In this document: positions 17,385 to 26,700 of the stretch, piece after piece | Position numbering within the stretch: position 1 is the stretch's first letter | Layout of the letters: each line of letters begins with the position of its first letter | Assembly: GCF_014656095.1 (NCBI RefSeq) | Contig: NZ_BNBT01000056.1 | Coordinates: 1 to 48,181, forward strand | Source of the DNA: Streptomyces longispororuber | GTDB taxonomy: Bacteria > Actinomycetota > Actinomycetes > Streptomycetales > Streptomycetaceae | Reading direction: 5' to 3' | DNA length: 48,181 nt | The notes under the pieces: generated by a model | What the model was told of the DNA's origin: nothing | The model's database searches: none | Seen by the model: the letters and a program-made list of their open reading frames with translations, nothing else | Position numbers and translations under genes: made by a program

Positions 17385-18146
17385 TCATCCGCCGTAACGG
17401 CGGTGGCGCGCGGCGTAGTCACGCAGCGCGCGCAGGAAGTCCACCTTCCGGAAGGCGGGCCAGAAGACTTCGCAGAAGTAGTACTCGGAGTGGGCGGACT
17501 GCCACAGCATGAACCCCGAGAGGCGCTGTTCGCCGCTCGTGCGGATCACCAGGTCGGGGTCGGGCTGGCCGCTGGTGTAGAGGTGCTTGGAGATCTGCTC
17601 GACGTCGACGCTGTCGGCGATCTCCTCGATGGACGTGCCGCGCTCGGCGTGGTCGAGGAGCAGCGAGCGGACGGCGTCGGCGATCTCCTGCCGGCCGCCG
17701 TAGCCCACGGCCACGTTGACCAGTATGCCCTGGTTGGTGTCGGTGGCCTGCTCGGCCTCCTTCAGGACGCGCTGGGTGCTGGCCGGGAGCAGGTCGAGGG
17801 TGCCCACGTGGTGCACGCGCCAGCGGCCGTCGGCGGCGAGGCTGCGGACCGTTCCCTCGATGATGCCGACGAGCGGGACGAGTTCCTCGTCGGGCCGGTC
17901 GAGGTTGTCCGTGGAGAGCATCCACAGCGTGACGACCTCGACGTCGGTCTCGGCGCACCAGCCGAGGAACTCCTCGATCTTGTAGGCGCCGGCCTGGTGG
18001 CCCTGCGCGGTGGTGCCCCCGGAGGCCTTCGCCCAGCGACGGTTGCCGTCGAGGATGACGCCGATGTGCTTGGGCACCTGCGCGTGGTCGAGGCGGCCTT
18101 CCACCCGGTGTGCGTACAGCCGGTACACCAGGTCGCGCAAGCTCAC
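17385..18146 (-). CDS. uppS: isoprenyl (cis-prenyl) transferase
   Basis: A 253-aa cis-prenyltransferase that extends an allylic diphosphate with isopentenyl diphosphate; such enzymes make the undecaprenyl carrier lipid for peptidoglycan, although streptomycetes carry more than one and chain length cannot be read here. Diagnostic motifs are HIGVILDGNRRWAKA (diphosphate loop with catalytic Asp), VVTLWMLSTDNLDRP, VNVAVGYGGRQEI and RTSGEQRLSGFMLWQSAHSE. The GTG at 18146 (MSLRDLVYRL) is chosen because gagaggtgg lies just before it and homology begins there; the open frame upstream is Pro/Ala filler. Located upstream of phoH on the same strand. Confidence 0.92.
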   Translation of the reverse strand: MSLRDLVYRLYAHRVEGRLDHAQVPKHIGVILDGNRRWAKASGGTTAQGHQAGAYKIEEFLGWCAETDVEVVTLWMLSTDNLDRPDEELVPLVGIIEGTVRSLAADGRWRVHHVGTLDLLPASTQRVLKEAEQATDTNQGILVNVAVGYGGRQEIADAVRSLLLDHAERGTSIEEIADSVDVEQISKHLYTSGQPDPDLVIRTSGEQRLSGFMLWQSAHSEYYFCEVFWPAFRKVDFLRALRDYAARHRRYGG

Positions 18147-18421
18147 GAGATTCCACCTCTCACGAAAGTTGGCCGCTGCCCCGATGGGCCGGCCGGCCGG
18201 GGGTGCGGGGGCGGACGGCAGCCCCTGAGGCGGAAAGGGTACCGCTGTGCGGACGGGCTTCCGGCCCGGGTGCCGCCCCGGCCGGAACAAAGCAGGACAC
18301 GGGGCCCGCCCGGCACTTGGCACCGACACGGAGGACGAGCAGGTGGGGGCCTTGGCGGAGGGAGTTCCGTGAGCGTGGGCGCGTGCGGCGCGTTCGGCGC
18401 GTGCGGACGGCACGCGGGTTC
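18147..18421. other. spacer upstream of isoprenyl transferase
   Basis: About 275 bases of GC-rich sequence that should hold the transferase promoter (minus strand). Nothing is clear beyond short inverted repeats. It grades into the repeat block starting at 18422. Confidence 0.5.
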
Positions 18422-18612
18422 CAGCCCGCCCGGCGCCCGAGGACGAGCCCGCGGCACGACGCTTTCAGCCCGTCCGGCGCTTGAGGACGAGCGCGCAGCG
18501 CGATGCTCTCAGCCCGTCCGGCGCTTGAGGACGAGCGCGCAGCGCGATGCCTCAGCCCGTCCGGCGTTTGAGGACGAGGCCGAAGGCCGGTGAGGGGCGG
18601 GTGGGCGGGAGG
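18422..18612. repeat. 44-bp tandem repeats sharing the cagcccgtccggcg core
   Basis: The core cagcccgtccggcgcttgag starts at 18422 (variant), 18466, 18510 and 18553, with periods of 44, 44 and 43 bases. Each is followed by gacgagcgcgcagcgcgatgc, a small hairpin. The last copy continues into ggtgaggggcgggtgggcggg, the same tail seen in the island at 11590-12476, so this is one repeat family at two loci 6 kb apart. Confidence 0.85.
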
Positions 18613-18663
18613 GAAGGGCAACAGCGAGCCCCGCAGCCGCACACCGTGCCGTAGCGTCGTCCC

Positions 18664-19701
18664 ATGAACGACATCTCCGCGTACCGCGCCGCGCCCGCCC
18701 GCTACGACACGATGGAGTACCGCCGCTCCGGCAGCAGCGGCCTGCGGCTGCCGGCCGTCTCGCTCGGCCTGTGGCACAACTTCGGCGACGACCGCACCCT
18801 CGACTCCCAGCGGGCGATCCTGCGCCGCGCCTTCGACCTGGGCGTCACCCACTTCGACCTGGCGAACAACTACGGCCCGCCGCCCGGCAGCGCGGAGCTG
18901 AACTTCGGCAAGCTCTTCGCCCAGGACTTCGCCCCCTACCGCGACGAGCTGGTCGTCTCGACCAAGGCGGGCTACCTCATGCACCCCGGCCCGTACGGCG
19001 AGTGGGGCTCGCGCAAGTACCTGCTGTCCTCGCTGGACGCGTCCTTGCGGCGCATGGGCCTGGACTACGTCGACATCTTCTACTCCCACCGCTTCGACCC
19101 GGACACGCCGCTGGAGGAGACCATGGGCGCGCTCGCGTCCGCGGTCCAGCAGGGCAAGGCGCTGTACGTCGGCGTCTCCTCGTACAACAGCGAGCAGACC
19201 GCCGAGGCGGCCCGGCTGCTGCGCGAGATGGGCGTGCGCCCCCTCATCCACCAGCCGTCGTACTCGATGATCAACCGCTGGACCGAGGAGGACGGCCTCC
19301 TCGACACGCTGGAGGCGGAGGGCATGGGCTGCATCTCCTTCGTCCCGCTCGCCCAGGGGCTGCTCACGAACAAGTACCTGAAGGGCATCCCGGAGGGCTC
19401 GCGCGCGACCCAGGGCAAGTCGCTGGACCCCGACCTCCTGAACGACGAGGTCGTACGCCGTCTCAATGGCTTGAACGACATCGCGTCCCGGCGCGGGCAG
19501 TCGCTCGCGCAACTGGCGCTGAACTGGGTGCTGCGCGACGAGCGCATGACGTCCGCCCTCATCGGCGCCTCCAGCGTCCGACAGCTCGAGGAGAACGTGG
19601 CGGCCCTGTCCGGGCCGAAGCTCACGGAGGCGGAACTGGCGGAGATCGACACGTTCGCGGTGTCGACGCCGGGCACGAACATCTGGGCCGGCAGGAGCTG
19701 A
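18664..19701 (+). CDS. aldo/keto reductase (YghZ/GprA-like)
   Basis: A 345-aa NADPH-dependent (beta/alpha)8-barrel oxidoreductase of the AKR14-like group, whose E. coli member reduces L-glyceraldehyde 3-phosphate and methylglyoxal. The catalytic tetrad is visible: Asp and Tyr in THFDLANNYGPPPG, Lys in VVSTKAGYLMHPGPYG and His in FYSHRFDP. The insertion GPPPGSAELNFGK and the C-terminal ALIGASSVRQLEENVAAL are typical of this subgroup. A TAGCGT element at 18652-18657 ends six bases before the ATG, suggesting a leaderless transcript. Neighbours give no pathway link. Confidence 0.9.
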   Translation: MNDISAYRAAPARYDTMEYRRSGSSGLRLPAVSLGLWHNFGDDRTLDSQRAILRRAFDLGVTHFDLANNYGPPPGSAELNFGKLFAQDFAPYRDELVVSTKAGYLMHPGPYGEWGSRKYLLSSLDASLRRMGLDYVDIFYSHRFDPDTPLEETMGALASAVQQGKALYVGVSSYNSEQTAEAARLLREMGVRPLIHQPSYSMINRWTEEDGLLDTLEAEGMGCISFVPLAQGLLTNKYLKGIPEGSRATQGKSLDPDLLNDEVVRRLNGLNDIASRRGQSLAQLALNWVLRDERMTSALIGASSVRQLEENVAALSGPKLTEAELAEIDTFAVSTPGTNIWAGRS

Positions 19702-19715
19702 CGCCCCCGGCCCCG

Positions 19716-19748
19716 CCACCGGCCCCGGGCGGGCGACGGGGCCGGTGG
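19716..19748 (+). terminator. hairpin after aldo/keto reductase
   Basis: ccaccggcccc (19716-19726) pairs perfectly with ggggccggtgg (19738-19748), an 11-bp stem 15 bases after the stop codon. No U-tract, as is common in this genus. Confidence 0.6.
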
Positions 19749-19940
19749 GCCGGGCGGGCCCCGTGGCGGGGCGCCGTACGGGAGGGGCTCGCTCCTGGCG
19801 CTTCCGGACGTACGACGCCCCGTGGCGGTCGCCCGGACGGCTCGCCCCCGGGGCGCGAGGGCTTTCGGGCGGGCGCGCGGCGGGCTCCTCGGCGGGCGCG
19901 CGGACGGCTCTCCGGCGGGCGCGCGGGGCACGCGCGGGGC

Positions 19941-19985
19941 AAAAGAAAACGGGCCGGTCCGTGGGGGGGGGAGACGGACCGGCCC
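19941..19985 (-). terminator. minus-strand intrinsic terminator without an assigned gene
   Basis: gggccggtccgt (19951-19962) pairs perfectly with acggaccggccc (19974-19985). Read on the minus strand, the 12-bp stem is followed by gttttctttt, a real U-tract. On the plus strand the downstream sequence is only gagggggggttt. So it best fits a transcript reading from about 20.7 kb towards 19.9 kb. Confidence 0.65.
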
Positions 19986-20939
19986 GAGGGGGGGTTTCCA
20001 CCATAACCCTTCGTAAGTGGTTCGCGGTGCATCGGCGTGCCACAACTACTCTCCGAGACCGTCCGGCGACCGCCCGGCCCCGGTGGTGCGCCGGTTTCCG
20101 GCCCGGACGGCGGTTTCCGGTCCTCGGAAGCGGTAGCTCCGAAGGGGTGACGCGGGGCGTGGCGCGCACTTGACGTACTGGGCGCGGCCGGGCGCCCGCG
20201 AGCGCCGTACGGGAGCGCGGCCGGGCCCCTGTGCCACCCCCATGGCGGTGGTGCCCTCTCTCAGGGGCCGGGGGTGGCCCCCGGGAGGCGGCGGCCCCGC
20301 CCCGGGGCGCGTGCGCCGTCCACAGGCTGGGGACGCGGTGCGCCGTGGGCGTGGCGTACCGGGTCGGGACGCGGGACGGCGTCGGCGTCGGCGGTGCGGT
20401 GCTCGCGGGCGCAGGTGGCGCGGACGGCGCAGATGGTGCGGCCGGTGCGGACGGCGCGACCGGGCCCGGTCGGTCTCTTCCGGGTGCGGGAGCGGCGGAG
20501 GCCGGGGCGGCGGCGGAATCCGGAGGTGCGCCGCGGCGTGCGCCCGGTGGTGGACCTGAGTGCACGCGACCGGGACCGCACATGGGAGTACGGTGCGGCG
20601 CCGGCGCCCGGGCGGGGCGCGCACGAGGCCGCGCAGCCCCCTCCACTGCGCGGCGCCGCCCGCGCAGCTTTGCGCCCGCGAATTAGCGTTGGTCTGAACT
20701 TACCGTGCCTCCCCGGGCGGAATCGAGCCAGTGCCCGCACCGGTCGATAACAATGTTGACTCGACGCGGAGATGACGGACCGAGTCGCCCCCGATTGCCC
20801 GAATTGCCCGCACAGGCCTGGGCCTTCACCCCGCGAGCCGTACCGCCCCGACACCCCACCGCCCACGCATCACCGCACACACCCCACATCACCCGCATCA
20901 CCGCCCACGCACGACGCGCGGCGGCGCCGCCCCGCCGCC

Positions 20940-21314
20940 TCAGGCGATGCGCGCGGCCGCCGCGGCGGCCTTGGCCTCCTGGTTGGCCACGATGCGGGCC
21001 ATGTGCTCGTCGCCCCAGAGGCCGAGCGGTTCCAGGGCCTTGTTCAGCGACTGGCCGAGATCGGTGAGGGAGTACTCGACCTTGGGCGGCACCTCGCGGT
21101 AGACCTCGCGGTGCACGATGCCGTCCGCCTCCATCTCGCGGAGCTGCTGGATCAGCATCTTCTCGCTGACACCCGGCACGTGCCGCCGCAGCTCCCCGAA
21201 GCGCAGCGTGCCGCCCGCGTGCAGCGCCCACAGGATCATGGGCTTCCACTTGCCGCCGACGACGTCCACGGCCGCGTCCAGACCGCACGCGTACGGCGCC
21301 TTGCCCTTCGCCAT
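20940..21314 (-). CDS. HxlR-family winged-helix regulator
   Basis: A 124-aa DNA-binding protein of the HxlR/DUF24 family. The conserved pattern is present: the N-terminal Cys in APYACGLDAAVDVVGGKWKP, then ILWALHAGGTLRFGELRRHV, GVSEKMLIQQLREMEADGIV and the wing EVPPKVEYSLTDLG. The lone Cys is the redox or electrophile-sensing residue in some family members (YodB, HypR), so this may be a thiol sensor. Start ATG 21314 has gaggag nine bases upstream and excludes a 21-residue non-conserved extension. A tail of AAAAA residues closes the protein. It lies downstream of the methyltransferase on the same strand. Confidence 0.9.
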   Translation of the reverse strand: MAKGKAPYACGLDAAVDVVGGKWKPMILWALHAGGTLRFGELRRHVPGVSEKMLIQQLREMEADGIVHREVYREVPPKVEYSLTDLGQSLNKALEPLGLWGDEHMARIVANQEAKAAAAAARIA

Positions 21315-21436
21315 GTGCCAACTCCTCGTCTGCGTACGGCGCCCGCGCCGCCCGACCGCGCCGCGGATCCGCCTCACTCACCGGATCGACAGTACAGCCG
21401 TACCGGCAGGGGAGCACCGGGCGCGGGCGCGGGAGT

Positions 21437-22225
21437 TCACCGCTTGCGGGCGTCGAAGAGGTGCCGGGTGCTGTGGGCCACGAACGGCCCGTCGCGCAGG
21501 ATGCGTTCGTGCAGGGCGCGCAGCGGCTCCCGGTAGGCGTCGACGGTGAACCCGGGCACGATCCACACCACCTTGCGGAGGAAGTGGACGACGGCCCCGA
21601 TGTCGAAGAACTCCATCCGCAGCCGCTCGGCGCGCAGCGCCACCACCTCGAGCCCGGCGGCCTCGGCCGCGGCCCGCTCGCCCTCGGGGGCACGGGCGTC
21701 GCGGACGTCCCGGGGCTGCTCGCCCAGGAAGTACTCGACGAGCTCGAACACGCTGCGCGGCCCCACGTGCTGGGCGAAGTACGTCCCGCCGGGCCGCAGC
21801 ACCCGGGCGATCTCGTCGAAGTCCGGGGTCACGGGGTGCCTGCTCGTCACGAGGTCGAACGCGCCGTCGGCGAACGGCAGCGGCGCGTCCTCGGCCGAGG
21901 CCACGACGACGGCACCGCGCGGGTGCAGCAGGGCCGTCGCCTTGGCGAGGTTCGGCGGCCACCCCTCCGTGGCGACGGCGACCGGCGGCAGCGAGGGCGC
22001 CGCCCCGAGCACCTCCCCGCCCCCGGTCTGCACGTCGAGCGACGCCGAGGCCCGCCCGAGCCGCTCCCCCATGGCCCGCGCGTACCCCCACGAGGGCCGC
22101 GCCTCGGTGGCCCGCCCCTCGAACCAGGAGAAGTCCCAGCCTTCGGTGGGGGCGGCTTCGGCTTCGGTGAGGAGGTCGTCGAAGGTGCGGCGACCGGTGG
22201 ACGCGCCGTGGGGGGAGGTACTCAT
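21437..22225 (-). CDS. class I SAM-dependent methyltransferase
   Basis: A 262-aa cytoplasmic methyltransferase. Motif I is LDVQTGGGE (residues about 64-72), motif II ends near VATEGW, the acidic stretch SAEDAPLPFADGAFDLVTSR holds motifs III/IV and RVLRPGGTYFAQHVG is motif VI. The C-terminal part (about 170-262) contains an extra helical segment, GAVVHFLRKVVWIVPGF, shared with actinobacterial uncharacterised methyltransferases related to 23S rRNA G748-methylase-like proteins; substrate unknown. It starts 38 bases from the DUF6177 stop on the same strand and may be read through from the type VII secretion operon, but nothing else ties it to secretion. Confidence 0.85.
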   Translation of the reverse strand: MSTSPHGASTGRRTFDDLLTEAEAAPTEGWDFSWFEGRATEARPSWGYARAMGERLGRASASLDVQTGGGEVLGAAPSLPPVAVATEGWPPNLAKATALLHPRGAVVVASAEDAPLPFADGAFDLVTSRHPVTPDFDEIARVLRPGGTYFAQHVGPRSVFELVEYFLGEQPRDVRDARAPEGERAAAEAAGLEVVALRAERLRMEFFDIGAVVHFLRKVVWIVPGFTVDAYREPLRALHERILRDGPFVAHSTRHLFDARKR

Positions 22226-22263
22226 GGGCCGATGGTCCCAGAGTGCGCCCGGTCCGCCCGGGA

Positions 22264-23793
22264 TTACCTACGGGCCGCTTCGAGGTGCCGTACGAGCCGG
22301 TCGACGTCTGCCCACGCGGCGGGGTCCGTGCCGTCGCCGAAGCGGTAGTGCAGCGCGGGGGCGCCCACCGGCCCGAGCGGGGTGGGGCGGTGCGGCAGGG
22401 GCGGGCTCCCGGCGTGGGCGCGGCCGACCGCGCGTACGTCGGCGGCGCCCAGGGTGAAGGAGACGGGCACGGGCGGGTGCTCCAGACGGGCGGGGACCGT
22501 GAGATCGGGGCGGGCCCGGTGCAGGGTGACGAGCAGGGTGCTCAGTCCGTGCCCGGCCACGAGGGTCTCGGCGAGCGGCTCGACGGCGTCCAGGGGCACG
22601 GGCGCCCCGGCGGCGAGGCCGATGTCGAGGGTGACCTCCTGGGCGACGCCCGTGCCGGTGCGCAGGACGCGCAGCGTGGCGAGCGCGGGCCGGTCCGGGT
22701 GGCCGACGGCGAGCAGATGGCTCGGGGCCGGGGCGCGGTCGCGGGCCAGGGCGGTCAACTGCCGGGTCGACCAGGGCAGGTTGATGGGCTCGGCCGTGCC
22801 CCAGCCCGCGGGGGCGGCGCCGGTGAGGTGGCGCCAGGCGGCCTCCAGGCCGCGGCCGAGGACGAGGTCGGGGTCCGGGGCGTGCTGGGTGCGGAAGGCG
22901 AGGGTGAGCCGGTGCCCCGCGGGCGGTTCCTGCGGCGCGAAGGCGTCCGCCACGACGGATTCGCCGTCCTCGGTGCGGGCGGGTGTGAAGGTGCCGTCCC
23001 GCCAGTGCAGCACGGCGCCGGTCAGGCCGTCGTAGTACCCGTGGTCCGGGTCCTGGACGACCCAGCGGTTGGGCGGACCGGTCAGGGCGGTGCGCAGGGG
23101 CAGGCTCAGACGGGCGTGCGCCGGCGTGACGATGTGCAGGGCCCGCCCGGAGGCGGCGGTGGCGCGCAGTACGTCGGACAGCCACGCGGTGAGGGCGATG
23201 ACGGGCCGGTCGGCGAGGACGACGGCGGTGGAGTCGGTGAGGACGTCGACGGCGGGCAGCGCGGCGTCGGACCCGCCGCCCGCGGCGGGCCCGGGGGCCG
23301 TGCCGGAACCGCCGCGCGCCCCGGAGACCGTGCGGGCGCTGCCGTCGCCGTGGGCACCGCCGACCGTGCGGGCGCTGCCGTCGCCGTGGGCACCGCCGTC
23401 GCCGGAGTCGTCCGGTACCGGGACGACCCCGACCGTACCGGCCCGCGGCGGCCACGTGGTGCCGCCGAGGAGCAGCGTGAGGCGGCCGCAGAACGACCCG
23501 GCGAGGGCCTCGGCCTCCGGCAGGGCGGTGGAGGCGCGGGCCTCCGTCCACCAGAACGGCACGTCGGGGGCGGGGAACTCCGGGCCGAGGAGGCGCTGGG
23601 CCTCGCCCGGGGTGTGCACGACGACGGGTGCCTCGACCGAGACGAGGGGGCGGCCCCCGGGGCTCCGTAGCTGGATGACGGCGTCGTCGGCGGCGGTCGT
23701 CACGCCGAGGCCGGGGCCACCCGCGTGCAGGCCCGCGACCAGGGCCGCCGCGTCGGGCATGGCGGGGGTGAGGGCGATGACGTCCTTGGTCAC
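22264..23793 (-). CDS. DUF6177-type protein of the type VII secretion locus
   Basis: A 509-aa protein that I recognise as the DUF6177 type found beside eccC in streptomycetes. No membrane segment, signal peptide or catalytic motif is evident. Folded-looking halves (about 1-115 and 165-509) are joined by a Gly/Asp/Ala linker carrying a 36-bp duplication. The GTG start overlaps the eccC stop (GTGA), so it is co-translated with the secretion ATPase, which suggests a cytosolic accessory role such as effector handling. That role is inferred from position only. It is the last gene of the operon before a methyltransferase. Confidence 0.8.
   Translation of the reverse strand: MTKDVIALTPAMPDAAALVAGLHAGGPGLGVTTAADDAVIQLRSPGGRPLVSVEAPVVVHTPGEAQRLLGPEFPAPDVPFWWTEARASTALPEAEALAGSFCGRLTLLLGGTTWPPRAGTVGVVPVPDDSGDGGAHGDGSARTVGGAHGDGSARTVSGARGGSGTAPGPAAGGGSDAALPAVDVLTDSTAVVLADRPVIALTAWLSDVLRATAASGRALHIVTPAHARLSLPLRTALTGPPNRWVVQDPDHGYYDGLTGAVLHWRDGTFTPARTEDGESVVADAFAPQEPPAGHRLTLAFRTQHAPDPDLVLGRGLEAAWRHLTGAAPAGWGTAEPINLPWSTRQLTALARDRAPAPSHLLAVGHPDRPALATLRVLRTGTGVAQEVTLDIGLAAGAPVPLDAVEPLAETLVAGHGLSTLLVTLHRARPDLTVPARLEHPPVPVSFTLGAADVRAVGRAHAGSPPLPHRPTPLGPVGAPALHYRFGDGTDPAAWADVDRLVRHLEAARR
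23326..23397. repeat. 36-bp tandem duplication inside the DUF6177 gene
   Basis: gaccgtgcgggcgctgccgt and the next 16 bases occur twice head to tail (23326-23361 and 23362-23397), in frame, giving GGAHGDGSARTV twice in the linker. Confidence 0.85.
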
Positions 23794-26700
23794 GGTGACT
23801 GGGTCCCGTCGGGCTCGGGGGCGAGGGCGGTCTGGACGATCCGGTGGGGCCTGCCGCGGCGGGACAGGGTGCCCCGGCCGGGGGGCTGGGCGGACGGGTA
23901 GAGGCCGGGGAGGAGCTGGCCCTCGCTGCGGTCGCCGGTCATGAGGAGGGTGGTGGTGCCGGTCTCGCGCAGGGCGGTCAGGAACGGCTCGTACAGGGCG
24001 CGTGAGGCACCCGCGACGCGGCGGGTGACGACGAAGTGCAGGCCGATGTCCTGGGCGGAGGAGACGTAGGGCAGGAAGGGGGTGAGGGGCTGCTGGCCCG
24101 CGGCGGTGAGGATGTCGTAGTCGTCCACGAGGATGACGATGCGGGGGCCGGTGAAGGCGGGGCCAGAGGTTTCGGGGGCGTCCGGATCAGCGGTTTCCGG
24201 GAGGCGTTTCTCCAGCTCGCCCGCGATGCCGGTGGCGAGGGCGGCGGCGAGCTTGGCGTTGTGGGCGTAGCCGCCGCGGTACGGCTCGGGGATGTGGCCG
24301 CGAAGGCCGCGGCGCGGGTCGAAGACGCCGAAGACCAGGTCCTTGTCGCCGTACCGGTCGATGAGCTGGGCGGCGACGAGCTTGAGCAGGTTGGTCTTGC
24401 CGCACTCGTTGTCGCCGAGGACCAGCAGGTGCTGGTCGCCCGCGAAGAGGTCGAGGTGGACGGGGGCGAGGGCGTCCTGGTCGACGCCCAGCGCGATGCG
24501 GTGCGGCTCGGCGCCCGGGCCGGGCAGCCGGTCGGCGGGCAGGCGCGTGGGCAGCACCCGGACGGGTGCGGCGACGTCGCCGTGCCAGGTGGCGGCGACC
24601 GTGCGGGCGGCCTCCTCCAGGGCCGTGCCCAGGTCCCCGGTCTCCGGGCGGCCGTCGGTGCGGGGCAGCGCGGTGTGGGCGAAGAGCTTGCCGTCGGTCA
24701 GGACTCGGCCGGGCGCGTCCGCGGTGAAGGTCTCGGCGAGCTTGCGGTCGACCGTGGAGTCGGAGGGGTCGTTCAGGCGCAGCTCGACGCGGGTGCCGAA
24801 GAGGGACTGGGTGGCGATGCGCACGTCGTTCCAGCGGAGCATGCCCGCGACGACGTGGATGCCGTAGCCGCCGCCCCGCTTGAGCAGGTCGGCGATGGCG
24901 TCGTCGAGGTCGGTGAACTCCTCGCGCAGCGCGCCGAACCCGTCCACGAGCAAGACCAGGTCGGTGGAGCCGAGCTCCGGGAGCTCGCCGTGGGCGCGCA
25001 GGCTCCGCAGCCGGTCGAGGGAGTCGATGCCGTGCTCGCGGAACACCTCCTCGCGCAGGGCGAGCTGGGCCGTCAGCTCGGCCACGGTGCGGGCGAGGCG
25101 CTCGTGGTCGGCGCGGGAGGCGACGCCGCCGACGTGCGGGAGCCCGGCGAGCGCGGTGAGGCCGCCGCCGACGAGGTCGAGGCCGTACACGGCGACCTCC
25201 TCGGGGGTGTGGGTGAGCGCCAGCGCGAGGGTCAGCGTGCGCAGCAGCGTGGTCTTGCCGGACTGGGGCCCGCCGATGACGGCGACATGCCCGCCCGCCA
25301 CGGTCAGGTCGAGGGTCCACAGCCCCTGCCACTGCTTGGCCGGGTCGTCGAGGACGCCGAGCGGGACGCGCAGGTGACCCTGGCCGCGGCTCAGGTGCAG
25401 GCCGCGACCGGACACGCGCAGCGGCCCGGCCGCCGCGTCGAGGGTGAGGGCGTCGGGCAGCGGCGGCAGCCAGATGCGGCGCACGGGCGGGGCGGCGGTG
25501 GCGAGCCGCTCCACCATGGTGGACAGCACGGTGGGCCCGGTCACGCGCTCGCGCGCCGAGGTCTGCTCGCCGGGCCCGGCGTCGTCCCGTACCGCGGTGT
25601 TGAAGGCCGGGTAGGGCCACACGAGCGGCCGGGTGTCGGCGTCGTGGTCCGGTACGGCGGGGCCGGGGAGCGCCCCGGAGACGTATCCGGCCTTGAAGCG
25701 CGTGTACGTGGACGTGTCCACCTTCAGGTAGCCGAAGCCGGGCAGCGGCGGGAGTTCGAAGGCGTCCGCGGTGTCCAGGACCGTACGGGACTCGTCGGCG
25801 GAGAACGTGCGCAGGCCGAGGCGGTACGACAGGTACGTCTCCAGGCCCCGCAGCTTGCCGCTCTCGATGCGCTGGCTGGACAGCAGCAGGTGCACGCCGA
25901 TGGACCGGCCGATCCGTCCGATGGACAGGAACAGGTCGATGAAGTCGGGCTTGGCGGTGATGAGTTCGCCGAACTCGTCGATGACGACGAACAGGTGCGG
26001 CAGCGGTTCGAGGCCACGGCCGGGCTCCTTGGCGCGCAGCGCGGCGTAGTGCCCGATGTCGGCGACGTCGCCCGCGTCCTTGAGCACCTGCTGGCGGCGG
26101 GTGATCTCGCCGGCGAGGCTGGTGTGGACGCGCTCGACGAGGTCGGCCTGGTTCTCCAGGTTGGTGATGACCCCGGCGACGTGCGGCAGCGCGGTGAAGG
26201 GCGCGAAGGTGGCGCCGCCCTTGTAGTCGACGAGGACCAGGGCCAGGTCCTCGGGCGGGTGCGTGGCGGTGAGCGCGAGGACGAGGGTGCGCAGGAGCTC
26301 GCTCTTGCCGGACCCGGTGGCGCCCACGCACAGGCCGTGCGGGCCCATGCCGAGCTCCGCGGACTCCTTCAGGTCGAGCAGGACGGGCTCGTGGTGGTCG
26401 TCGAGGCCGATGGGGACGCGCAGGAAGTCGCGCTCGCCCCGGGGCGCCCACAGGTCGGCCGGGTCCAGTGCGGCCGGGTCGGCGACGCCGAGGAGCTCCG
26501 GGAAGCCGACCGGGCCGGACACCGGTGTGCCCTCGGCGGCCGACTCCGCGGTGAGCCGCAGCGGCGCCAGCATGCGGGCCAGGCCCTCGGCGCCCTCGGA
26601 GCTCACCGTGTCGGCGAGGCCGTGGGCCGCGGGTGCTTCGGGGGCCCGCAGGTCCTCCACGGTGAGGTGCTCCCCCTCGACGGTGATGCGGACGCTCACC

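Larger units (their letters stand above)
19702..20939. other. gene-poor 1.2-kb stretch
   Basis: Open frames exist on both strands because of the high GC content, but none has a Shine-Dalgarno sequence, recognisable domain or believable composition. On the minus strand one frame ending at 20261 has very GC-rich third positions over about 100 codons, but it is implausibly Arg-rich and lies on short repeats (gccgtccgcacc), so I do not call it. Bases 20690-20770 are clearly AT-richer than their surroundings and could be a promoter reading minus. A minus-strand terminator at 19941-19985 would fit the end of such a transcript. Confidence 0.5.

Noticed and set aside
18147..18413. Longer isoprenyl transferase start
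   Set aside because: The added residues are Pro/Ala filler, and a good Shine-Dalgarno sequence lies directly before GTG 18146.
20261..20866. Arg-rich minus-strand frame with GC-rich third positions
   Set aside because: Composition is implausible, it overlies short repeats, there is no Shine-Dalgarno sequence and I recognise no family; left as part of the gene-poor region.
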